From Mesocentrotus franciscanus (lineage: Eukaryota > Echinodermata > Echinoidea > Camarodonta > Strongylocentrotidae): DNA of 64,000 bases. The stretch lies in the NCBI GenBank assembly GCA_037976565.1, contig CP137668.1, positions 23,784,251 through 23,848,250 of the forward strand. Direction: 5' to 3'. Below, piece after piece: positions 55,594 through 64,000 of this stretch. Under the pieces are notes generated by a model that ran no database searches, was not told where the DNA came from, and was given only the letters and a program-made list of their open reading frames with translations. Numbering within the stretch: position 1 is the stretch's first letter; every line of letters begins with the position of its first letter. The translations under genes were made by a program, and so were the position numbers.

Positions 55594-56074
55594 TGAGGAT
55601 CAATAATATGGTATCAAAATATGTCTGACCGTAATTAAATGCCCATACCCCCTGAGCTTCCGGGGACTCTGCCCCGTGACCCCTGCCAGGGCTTTGCCCC
55701 TAGACCCCACGCCAATTTACACTACGCTCTACCTGATCGTAAATACTTTAGCCTCCCCCCACCCACTTTGAAAAACGTTCAGCGGGGCCTGCATGTAAGA
55801 GTGGGGTGATGCGGAATTTTGTCTGCCAGCCCCCAAACGTTTTTGCTCATTACGCCACTGGTTGAAACCAATGACATTTTAGAGAATGCCCTCATGTGGT
55901 TTAACGGCTCTTTTTAATTGTTAACAGGCTTATTACTATGTCGTTTGTAATTTTTGTATACCTTTCGAGCATGGTGCAGTTATAACTATTAGTTTGTAAT
56001 GTAATGGTTTGGTTACTAAAATTCAGTTTGACCCAAACTGTACTCTCTTTACAAAAACTTAACTATCCCTTTAA

Positions 56075-56591
56075 TGTCATATAATACAGGCACAATTGTT
56101 TTTATTAACTAAAACCGTGCTTTTGTATACATTTAAAACACGCGAAATCATTTCATCGAAATGGGCATCTGAGTAAATTATAATTTCCTAGAAAATCATA
56201 TCTCACTTTTTTACGAGTATTGTAATTTCTTATGCATTTTGAATGTTTTGTAATGTTCTTATGTTTACGTATTTTAAATACAAAACCATGTAGTTTAACG
56301 TAAAATGAATATCAACTATTTTTTTTTTTTTTTAATGGAATCTAGTCGCAATATATAAATAAATCAATAAAACTGTATAATATTGTATAGTACTCCATAA
56401 TCAAGGAAACTAAGACTAGAAAGCAGAGAATTTAATTCAAACATCGACTCATTTGGGGGAAAAGAAAGAAAAGGAAAGGCTTTCAGAGATGGCGCTATTC
56501 AGAAAACATATTTACCCAGTATTAGCCATGTTCAGACGGGGGCTTCCTAGTCGGCCTAAGTTTTTTATTTGTGTTAGTCGGCGTAAGTTAA
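56075..56591. other. Unit 3 non-coding flank
   Basis: Matches 7373-7807 up to the shared block ending at about 56522. The last 70 bases are private, and 56588-56591 is a TTAA target. Confidence 0.6.
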
Positions 56592-57084
56592 AGGTACTAT
56601 GTCCCTTTTGCAGCCAACATCAAATTCTGTAGAACTTTGCAGGAATTATGAATATGTCATGTATGTCCTATCTGTGAAATTTAAACGTTAGCAGTGTCTT
56701 GATATTCAAATTATGCAAGGAAACCCGTTTACTTGCTAGACTTCACTTTCTTTTTTGGTAATAATATACATAAAATGAGCTGTAAAGGGTACATTGGCAT
56801 TTGTCTACATCAATAACTCACTTCTTGTAATGGCAAAAATTAAACTGATTGAAGCTTTGCGCAGCACAAAACGTACGACCATTCGGTACAATGGTCTGAA
56901 AATCAGACTAATTAATATCATTGAAGTCGATTCGACAACTAATAGTCGTTAATTTCCCACTTAAAGACATTTTCAAGCCCCTTTTTTTTTTTTTTAGGGA
57001 AGTTCTAAATTAGTATTATCCTTAAAATGCCGTTGGAATTTAACCTTTTCATTTTGTTTGGCCTGCAAGTGGGACATAGTACCT
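56592..57084. mobile_element. TTAA-flanked MITE (family a), 493 bp
   Basis: Ends AGGTACTATGTCCC and GGGACATAGTACCT are perfect 14-base inverted repeats between TTAA at 56588-56591 and 57085-57088. The left 140 bases and right 25 bases match the shorter copy at 58864-59036 in reverse. No coding sequence. It sits just before the CT tract that ends the array. Confidence 0.92.
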
Positions 57085-57123
57085 TTAATCCCTGTCTGCC
57101 TGGCTCTGGCTCTTCACGTCCCC

Positions 57124-57125
<2 letters not shown>

Positions 57126-57201
<76 letters not shown>

Positions 57202-57223
57202 ACCTTTCATCTCCACTCACCTC

Positions 57224-57256
<33 letters not shown>
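57126..57256. repeat. (CT)n tract at the end of the tandem array
   Basis: Nearly pure CT repeats, with interruptions near 57200. After it, paralogy to the other units is no longer visible. Confidence 0.9.
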
Positions 57257-57260
<4 letters not shown>

Positions 57261-58257
57261 CGGTTTTTCCCCCTTTCCTTTCTTCTCTTGTTTAGTCTAC
57301 CCCATAATAGCTTTCATTTAAAAGCAATGCCCAATACAACGTTCTGATGAACTACAGTCTACAGTCTACCGTTGACTTTCGTAAATAGAAAACGTCTTGC
57401 TTTTCCTCATGTGATTCCTATTGAAAGATATGTGGCTTTCGGAAGTCGAAAACATTTTGGCCCATATTCTACTAAACTATAAAATCGACGTTGGGTTTAA
57501 TTAATTATTTATCCAAAATCCGGTTCAACATAGTACGATTTCTTGTTGTTGTTGTTGTCGTTGTTGTTAAACATGATCTTAGACCAAGAATCTAATACAG
57601 AGGCGTATCAAGATATTATATAATAATAATAATAATATTGGATATTTATATAGCGCACATATCCACCATGCATGCACTGCAAAAACAAGGGTATTAAATT
57701 CAACACCATTGGTGTTAATTTTAACACTTTCCCGATATCTATATCGGAAAACACCAACTGGTGTTATTTTACACCAGGGTTTGAAATTAAACAATTCAAT
57801 TCCACTCTTGGTGTTAATATTTGACAACTCCTACTAGTGTAGATTAACACCAATATCTGGAATCATAACAAATTCAATTCCACTTTTGGTGTTTATATTC
57901 TTGTTGATCTATTAGAGATTTTTCTATGGGTTTCTAATGGTCCCACATTCCATATTCCCTATTATCGACCATTATCGACCAGGGTAGAAGAACCAGTGGT
58001 AAACTGATAATTCATAATCAATGTTGGCAACTGTCCACCAATAGGTATATTCTAATCTCCATTGCATTAACTCCATCACATGGGTAAAAAATTACAAACT
58101 CTCAGGGGGAAATATAGTCAAGAAATTAAAAAGGTTACCGAGAGTTAATCCTTTGAATATGTAACCTTTCCAATTATACAGTCTAGTAATTTAGGGGCGC
58201 AATATTTTACAATGGGCTGATGAAACAGGTATTTGGTGTAAAGCTGACAGACAACTA
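57257..58257. other. Intergenic DNA with repeat pieces
   Basis: No gene. At 57615-57670 there is a reverse SINE tail (AATAATATTGG, TATATAGCGCACATA). At 57690-57900 a dispersed repeat with many GGTGTTAAT / AACACCA motifs in both directions resembles a MITE-like family. The rest is unremarkable. Confidence 0.55.
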
Positions 58258-58535
58258 TCCTAGGGGGTAATTGTCTGGGGGTAGTTGTCCTGGGGGTAGT
58301 TGTCCTAGGGGTAGTTGTCTGGGGGTAGTTGTCCGGGGTATTTGTCCTAGGGGGTAGTCGTCCTAGAGGGTGGTTGTCCTAGGGGTAGTTGTCCAGGGGT
58401 AGTTGTCCGGGGGTAGTTATCTTAGGGGGTAGTCGTTCTAGGGGGTGGTTGTCCTAGAGGGTGATTATCCTAGGGGTGGTTATCCTAGGGGTGGTTATCC
58501 GGGGTGGATGTCCAGGGGGTAGGTGTCCGGATACG
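58258..58535. repeat. Minisatellite GGGGTAGTTGTCC
   Basis: About eighteen variant copies of a 14-17-base unit (GGGGGTAGTTGTCC with CTA inserts) in one direction. G-rich on the plus strand; degenerate enough to be old. Confidence 0.92.
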
Positions 58536-58863
58536 TTTATTTTGAGGCGCAAAATTACAAGATCATGAAGCGACATGTGCGAGGGAGCAAATCGACCAAG
58601 ATTTTGAAAATGTTGCGTTTATAAACCCTCCAAAAGTCTGTTTCTAATGTACTTCACCCTGCGTATTGAGGGCGCAGATAATCATTACGGATGATTGCTT
58701 TGCTCTTTTTCCTCCCCTTTCTCTTTATTTCGTTTGCACTTTCTTTTGGGTTTTTTTTTTGCGCCCCTTCAAGTGCCGCCCGGGGCTTGTACCCCCTCTG
58801 TCCTTATCCCATACATACGCCACCGGTCAAGTTGCACTGCTTTTGTAGAATAATGACCTTTAA
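58536..58863. other. Intergenic DNA with hAT-like end
   Basis: ACATACGCCACCGG near 58813-58826, preceded by CCCCCTCTGTCC, looks like the right end of a CAGTGGCGTA-type element; no partner end was found. No gene. Confidence 0.4.
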
Positions 58864-59036
58864 AGGTACTATGTCCCATTTGCAGGCCCAAAAAACGAAA
58901 CAGGTTTCCTTGCATAATTTGAATATTAGGACACTGCTAACGTTTAAATTTCACAGATAGGACATACATGACATATTCATAATTCCTGCAAAGTTCTACA
59001 GAATTTGATGTTGGCTGCAAAAGGGACATAGTATCT
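58864..59036. mobile_element. TTAA-flanked MITE (family a), 173 bp
   Basis: Ends AGGTACTATGTCCC and GGGACATAGTATCT lie between TTAA at 58860-58863 and 59037-59040. It is an internally deleted, opposite-orientation relative of 56592-57084, keeping 140 bases of one side and about 25 of the other. Confidence 0.92.
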
Positions 59037-59040
59037 TTAA

Positions 59041-59924
59041 GACTTCCCAGCACTGTGCTTTACCGTGTCATAACCTTACCTGCTTATCGATTTCATTTGT
59101 CGCGAGTTTTATTCATCTGGAAAGTGCATTAAAGATCGGCCTGTTCTTCTTCGATTTCCTGAAAGTCGCGACGTTTGGGCGTAATGTCTATTTGTCTTTG
59201 GTCCTTTTCACGGTCAATTAAATCGTTTTATTTTTTTGGGAGGATTTACATAAAGAGACATAAACTTTCACTCCTGATGCTACATCCGGATAAAAAGGCT
59301 TTATGGTGATCGGTGATTGTTTTAAAGGGGTCTCGCTCACTTGCGTAAAAGAAAACAACACTCTACGCCCACAAAAGAAGGGGGAAAAAGGGAAAATAAA
59401 AGAGAAAAGAGGGTGAAAGAAAAAGAAGAAAGAAACATAAACATGAATAGAGGAAAGATAGAAAGAAAAGGCATTTCCACGATTTCTGTTTACCACTTTC
59501 ACTTTCTTTTGCACGTTTGTACGTTTTGTACGACCTATCCTTGTCTTATTGGGGGTCCATCTACTAAATGACAATCTAACCCTTATATTAACTTCATTCG
59601 TATGAAAGCAGAAACATAAAAGAAACAGCGAAAGTTTGAGCAATAATAAGTGAGTTATGAAAGTTTAAAATATGAGATCACTATAGCTATGCGATTCTCA
59701 AATTGGCAATTTTGTCAGGGATCGTGACGTAACCATGGACCACTCTTCAGTTTGTCTTGCACAAAAAATATAATTAATTTCTGATTTTCTCGAAAGTACC
59801 TTCTCCCTTGGTGTACTACTCAAAATTATAGTAACGATACTATATTAGTATAGTACACTTTAGTAAACTTGCGGTTTGGAACGAATGGGAGAGTTGTCCG
59901 GCACTTTCAGCCAATTCCCAAACA
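59041..59924. other. Intergenic DNA
   Basis: No gene found. Purine-rich low-complexity sequence at 59345-59475 creates long but meaningless open frames on both strands. Confidence 0.6.
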
Positions 59925-59928
59925 TTAA

Positions 59929-60482
59929 AGGGATAGTTGAGTTCTGTTACAGAGGGCGCTACACAAAATAATTTTTGGTGAGATAATGAAAAACTGAGTG
60001 TCAAATTTGAAAGAACATACGATTTAAATGACAAAATCATCTTTGGTTGATCAAAATCGGTTCAGAGACGGCTGAAATATCCATAAATATAACGACTTCT
60101 AATATTTTTGGTGGGACAGAAATATTCGATAATTTGAACCAGCCGTTGAAAAAACGAGATAGCGCCTTATACGTTTTATTCCAGCCAATGCCGATGTTGG
60201 CTTTTTGTTGGCTTTTTCGTGTTGGTAATAATACGCACAACCAGCCGGCCCGTGTTTTGTTATTATTAATTAATTAATTAATTAATTAACGGTCACCGTA
60301 TTTTTTTTTAAGTGGAGCTGAATTGGTATGATCGTATTGGCTAAATTTCACACATTTTTTAGTCTAAAATTACCTTCATAGCAATTTTAGGTCCTAAAAG
60401 AGCACTAGAAAAATAAGAATAAGAGCAATAACCATGCACTTTGAAGGCATTTGCGGTCTTAAACAAGAACTCAACTATCCCT
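59929..60482. mobile_element. TTAA-flanked MITE (family b), 554 bp
   Basis: Ends AGGGATAGTTGAGTT and AACTCAACTATCCCT lie between TTAA at 59925-59928 and 60483-60486. It shares AGAGGGCGCTACACAAAATA and GAGACGGCTGAAATATCC with 52285-52480. It includes an (ATTA)n run near 60265-60288. Non-coding. Confidence 0.92.
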
Positions 60483-60486
60483 TTAA

Positions 60487-61930
60487 AGTGATTACAACTT
60501 GAACAAAAATCATAACTGTCTTACTTTGTGTCCGATTTTGTTCGAATTCCCACCAATTTGCTTTACACACATCCAGATACGTCATATAATCCTTCAAATT
60601 CAAGTTGTATTTGTTTGATCCCGATTTTATTTTAGTAGGATGAAAACTCTTCTCGTGCTCCTATCAGCATTTGGGCACAGAAGTGTCCTAAACGGCATTG
60701 TTTAACAATGCCAAATCTGAGATACATGGCCCTACGTGTTATCAGCGTCTGTGCTATGGTGTAATATTGAAGCCCTAAAAAAATTGCGCTTTAAAAAAAA
60801 TTATCGTGAAGTGCCTCAAAAGTAAAAATCTTTGAGTAACCGGTTTTACCATTACTAATTTTTCTCAATTGGCTGTAGTGTTATAAAAACCGTTGGGAAA
60901 ACAGTTTTTAAAATTTTGAATTTCAATCATAAATATCTTGATAATCAGACGGGCGATCGGCTTGTAAACGTCATGGGATTCCTGACTGACCTAAAGGTTT
61001 ATAATTATGATTGCAGCATGAGCTAAATCCAGGATTTTGTTTAGAATCTTAGACAAAGATACCCAATCCCTTTAAAAGAGGAGTCTCACTAATCATGTAA
61101 ATAGAAAATGGACATTCTTCTTTCTCGGTTGCTGCGCTCCCTCACAGAACATACTTTAACTTTAAAATAAAGAACATCGGTGAGGCGGGATGGGAATACT
61201 TGACTAAAATAATGATCATTGAACACGTTCTATCCCAATAAGAGGGAAGAGACGGGGTTGAATATTAAGCTAAGACTTTGATTTGCCTGTGGGAACAAAA
61301 CTTGGGTTTGGTTTGATAGCTTGTTTTACCTGACTGCTAGGAAAACATGTGTATGCGAGTGTATCCGAAGGACTTGGTAATGAGGATTAATGCCTTACAA
61401 AAGGGCACTAGCGTATCAACTTGGTTTCGAACCCGGGACCTCCCGATTACGAGAGCACTGCTTTACGAGTAGGCCATCGCGTCCAAGAAGCATTTAAAAG
61501 CAACGATCCACATAATTATGTAAACAAAATTCTTGCTCCATCACTCGCCAAAGATTTGTATACAGTACAGTGCAACATTTTCGGGGGATGGGCGGGGTAA
61601 ACATCCCCCCCCCCCCGATTAAACGATTTGATACCCGTGTCGCATGCACTGTGTTCCTGGCTCAGCCCCTCAAAAAAATGGCTCATTACACCACAAGTTT
61701 CACTGTAGCTGCTGGCATCGTTTGGTTCTTCGTCACCATCGTTGTCAAATTCTCCCGATCGTCTGTCTACGTAGCAGTTTTAACCGCGCCATATACGATT
61801 TAACTGTTTAGAGGTGATTGGGGTTGACAGTGTGACTGCCCTTGTTCGGGTCGGGTTATCTTCCCGTAGAGAGGTTATATGTTACATACCAGAGTTTATT
61901 TTTGTACAATAACAGCTGATTTAGGACAGT
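60487..61930. other. Intergenic DNA upstream of the plus-strand gene
   Basis: No gene recognised; a SINE is at 61410-61487. The last few hundred bases must hold the promoter and 5' UTR of the gene at 61931. No clear TATA box or initiator can be singled out. Confidence 0.5.
61410..61487 (-). mobile_element. tRNA-derived SINE head (reverse)
   Basis: On the minus strand it reads GATGGCCTACTCGTAAAGCA (A-box region) and GGTCCCGGGTTCGAAACC (B-box) about 35 bases apart. The acceptor ends do not pair, so a SINE piece is more likely than a tRNA gene. Confidence 0.55.
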
Positions 61931-62549
61931 ATGGCAGATAGTGAAAACGTTGAAAGGTAAGATCTGTGCGTATAAATGTTTTGTCTATAATACGTACCAG
62001 AATACTGTTAAATCTTCAGGAAATGGCATGCTATTCCAACACTTTTATTGGTACGGTATGTTATATTATAATTTTTCTCTCCAGACATTATTGACCAGGA
62101 CTTAGGATGCTTTAAAACCAACGGTACATGGGATTGAGTCTTTTTTTAAATATTGTCTGTCAATTTCTATGACGTAAGTAGGATGGCTCGGCGCACCCCT
62201 GATCAATTGCGTAGCCCCGACAATCGCGTGGGGAAATTAAAAAAAGGAATAAAAGGCTAGAAGCGAGAGAAAGGGAAAGGGAAAAGCGTATTAGGACAAG
62301 AAAAGAAGACACCTTGACCGGCTCTCACACCCTCCTCTCAATCAGTAGCCTCGTCAAATCGTATTTCATTTTCCGAGACCGTACGTGCCCCCGGTCGTTC
62401 CAGGGTCTCCTCACTCAAGCTCCACGTAAATAATGCCCCTTCATCACGACTATCATCAAATTTCTACCTGCACTTCAATGACATTATATCATTTGAAATT
62501 TATCAGCATTATCCCTTTCACTTCAACATCATCCAGGTAATGATAAGTC

Positions 62550-62592
<43 letters not shown>

Positions 62593-63496
62593 TGTTATCT
62601 TTCAGTCATGGGGAGAGGATGCAGTTCGTGGAAGAGAAGGAAAGTGATGTAGATAATGAGCACAGATGCCAATCAAAAGAGTGCAAGATCTCACTGTCCA
62701 TTTTCTTCATAGTCATTGTCGCCATTGCAGTTGTGCTGGGTGTTATATTCGGTAAGGTTATTTACTCATAATGGTTAGTCACACTTGATGTATAATTATT
62801 ATCCCGCTATGTATATAGCCATCCTTTTATCGTTCTAGAAGTACTTTACACAAAGACAACACATATTTGATAATCTTTTTCGTCACAATCCCTACCATTC
62901 CTATGTTTAAAATGTTGTTCATGTACGAATTCGGGATGTTCATACATGAAGACTGACGGGTAAAGTTCAATATTAAATACACGGCGGTAAGTGTATACAA
63001 GTACATTTTATAAGAAATCGAACATCATTTTTCCGGTGGTTTTGTCAAGTTTTGATCAATACAACTTGACATATCAATTAATATCTTCGCCAAACGGACG
63101 TTGAAACAGAAGAAAGACATGGTAGACCTCTCAGACATTTGTAAGTTTGCTTCAAACTTTTCACTTCTGTGTTGAAGTCATTTTAATGATAATTCATGAA
63201 TGCACAGCTGGACGAATTGTGATTTCCCTGTAGAATGTGAAATGATACAACTATCAAATATGTTTTTAATCAGCAGTGAAGTTCTTTAACTTGTAATGAA
63301 ATCTGAGATCCTATTTCTTTGACGTGACTTGTTAAAACCACTTCAAAGTTTACAATTGTTCGTTTTATTGTTGTCCTTCCTCGATTTCATTGCTTTTCTG
63401 AACAGCTTTTCTCAAAACTTGTGTTCTTTTAAGGAACAAGAAGAACCCCAAATACAGGCGAAGAAAATATGCAGCCAGATAAGATGAAAGAAGCAA
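61931..63496 (+). CDS. 5' exons of a type II membrane protein gene (partial)
   Basis: Predicted by splice signals. Exon 1 coding part is 61931-61956 (ATGG start, donor AG/GTAAGA). Exon 2 is 62606-62751 (acceptor TTTCAG after a CT-rich tract, donor G/GTAAGG). Exon 3 is probably 63434-63496 (acceptor TTTTAAG, donor AA/GTAAGT). Phases agree across all three. The product starts MADSENVE-S-HGERMQFV, has an acidic cytoplasmic head of about 33 residues, then CQSKECK and a membrane segment ISLSIFFIVIVAIAVVLG, then GTRRTPNTGEENMQPD. A short head followed by one TM suggests a type II anchor as in ectopeptidases, but no catalytic domain is in the window, so the function is unknown. The gene continues to the right. 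Confidence 0.6.
62555..62592. repeat. (CT)n tract next to splice acceptor
   Basis: The CT repeat leads into TTGTTATCTTTCAG, so the microsatellite also forms part of the polypyrimidine tract of intron 1. Confidence 0.8.
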
Positions 63497-63609
63497 GTAA
63501 GTAATTCTGTTTCTGTTTTACTGGGGAAAGGTACACATACAAGTGTGAGGAAATAACGTAAACAGACAACACTGGCAACTATCTTAGAAATAAAGAAATC
63601 GCGAAAGGA

Positions 63610-63644
<35 letters not shown>

Positions 63645-64000
63645 AAAGGGATGTTTTCCTATGTACACTTACTCTCCTTGGTGATACATTAAATAGGTGG
63701 TTATCATAAGAAATCTCATCTTCATGCGCAAAATAAGAGGGATCTTTTAGTACTAGAACGTTCACATGGTCAACATTCAAAGCAAGAACCCGGTTATATG
63801 GCCTGGGGGGTGTTTCACAAAGACTAAGATCGACTTTAAGTTGGACTTAAGTATAACAGGCCGTTCGTGCCATTGTTTGCTCTCACCATTATGATCTTTA
63901 GATAATATTTTTTCCTTCAATAATGAATTATCAAAAAATGTAGGTTTTGTAGATTTTTTACCATGATTTATACGTCCCGTGAGAGACCAATGCCAGTAAA
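63497..64000. other. Intron of the plus-strand gene
   Basis: No further exon with good splice sites is evident. A (TA)n run lies at about 63612-63642. An open frame on the opposite strand (63412-63780) runs across the microsatellite and has no similarity to anything known. Confidence 0.45.

Larger units (their letters stand above)
52644..55860. mobile_element. 3.2-kb hAT-type element nested in the TTAA MITE
   Basis: It begins CACTGGCGTACTGG and ends TACGCCACTG, with a perfect 8-base duplication GTTGAAAC at 52636-52643 and 55861-55868. It contains, in order, the left end (to about 52850), an LTR-element gag piece, a purine-rich hAT-like piece (53062-53690), a second copy of the left end (53694 onward), tandem repeats of the kind at 34480-35310 in opposite direction (54040-54890 and 55600-55700), and another hAT-like element (54893-55593). 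No transposase is left. Confidence 0.75.
52285..56070. mobile_element. TTAA-flanked MITE (family b) swollen to 3.8 kb
   Basis: Ends AGGGATAGTTGAGTT and AACTTAACTATCCCT lie between TTAA at 52281-52284 and 56071-56074. Unit 1 has the empty TTAA at 7369-7372. A short relative at 59929-60482 has the same ends and the first 200 bases nearly unchanged. The bulk of this copy (52644-55860) is a later insertion. TTAA duplication indicates mobilisation by a piggyBac-type transposase. Non-autonomous. Confidence 0.9.

Noticed and set aside
61570..61803. 77-codon open frame just upstream of the plus-strand gene
   Set aside because: No similarity, a homopolymer C run inside, and no splice or context support.
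63412..63780. 122-codon minus-strand frame
   Set aside because: It runs through a TA microsatellite and overlaps predicted exon 3 antisense; no similarity is seen.

Overview
This is eukaryotic nuclear DNA, AT-rich and mostly non-coding. It most likely comes from an echinoderm, and a sea urchin is the best guess. Four things point that way: a tandem cluster of intronless rhodopsin-class GPCRs; tRNA-derived SINEs whose heads and 'GGGTACCTGGTAGGAAG' bodies I associate with sea urchin genomes; CR1/L2-like LINE debris; and a fold-back transposon resembling the sea urchin TU type. The species assignment is inference. There is no prokaryotic gene organisation, CRISPR array or operon.

About 57 kb of the window is a tandem array of three diverged copies of one large unit. 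Each unit carries one intronless aminergic-type GPCR gene on the minus strand. Copy 1 (1-1100) is open but cut by the window edge. Copy 2 (16257-17473) has a one-base frameshift. Copy 3 (37376-38596) is intact at 406 codons. The receptor starts are about 16.4 kb and 21.1 kb apart. The length difference comes mostly from mobile elements present in one unit and missing from another, so the units act as empty-site controls for each other. The array appears to stop at a CT-rich tract near 57.26 kb.

Region by region: 1-8.66 kb is unit 1, with a 500-N gap. From 8.66 to 16.26 kb is the older, retroelement-rich part, with LINE pieces, a Penelope-like GIY-YIG remnant, a possible 7SL-derived SINE and a 1.2-kb terminal-inverted-repeat (TIR) element. 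From 16.26 to 29.2 kb is GPCR copy 2 and its flank, with a 2-kb insertion holding head-to-head repeats, a 1.3-kb TTAA-flanked element and a short hAT-like element. From 29.2 to 37.4 kb is more LINE debris, a hAT-like repeat array and TA-rich inverted repeats. From 37.4 to 57.1 kb is GPCR copy 3 and its flank. That flank holds a local 1.5-kb tandem duplication, a 2-kb fold-back element and a 3.8-kb nested stack (TTAA element containing a hAT-like element containing LTR-retroelement and repeat fragments). From 57.3 to 61.9 kb is intergenic sequence with MITEs and a minisatellite. At 61.93 kb a separate plus-strand gene begins; its first exons encode the N-terminus of a single-pass membrane protein and it continues beyond the window.

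The receptor family is the only gene family here with likely conserved function. The most informative signals are the TTAA-flanked non-autonomous families, the hAT-like insertions proven by empty sites, the fold-back element, and repeated cases where short sequences have been copied into inverted, palindromic arrangements.
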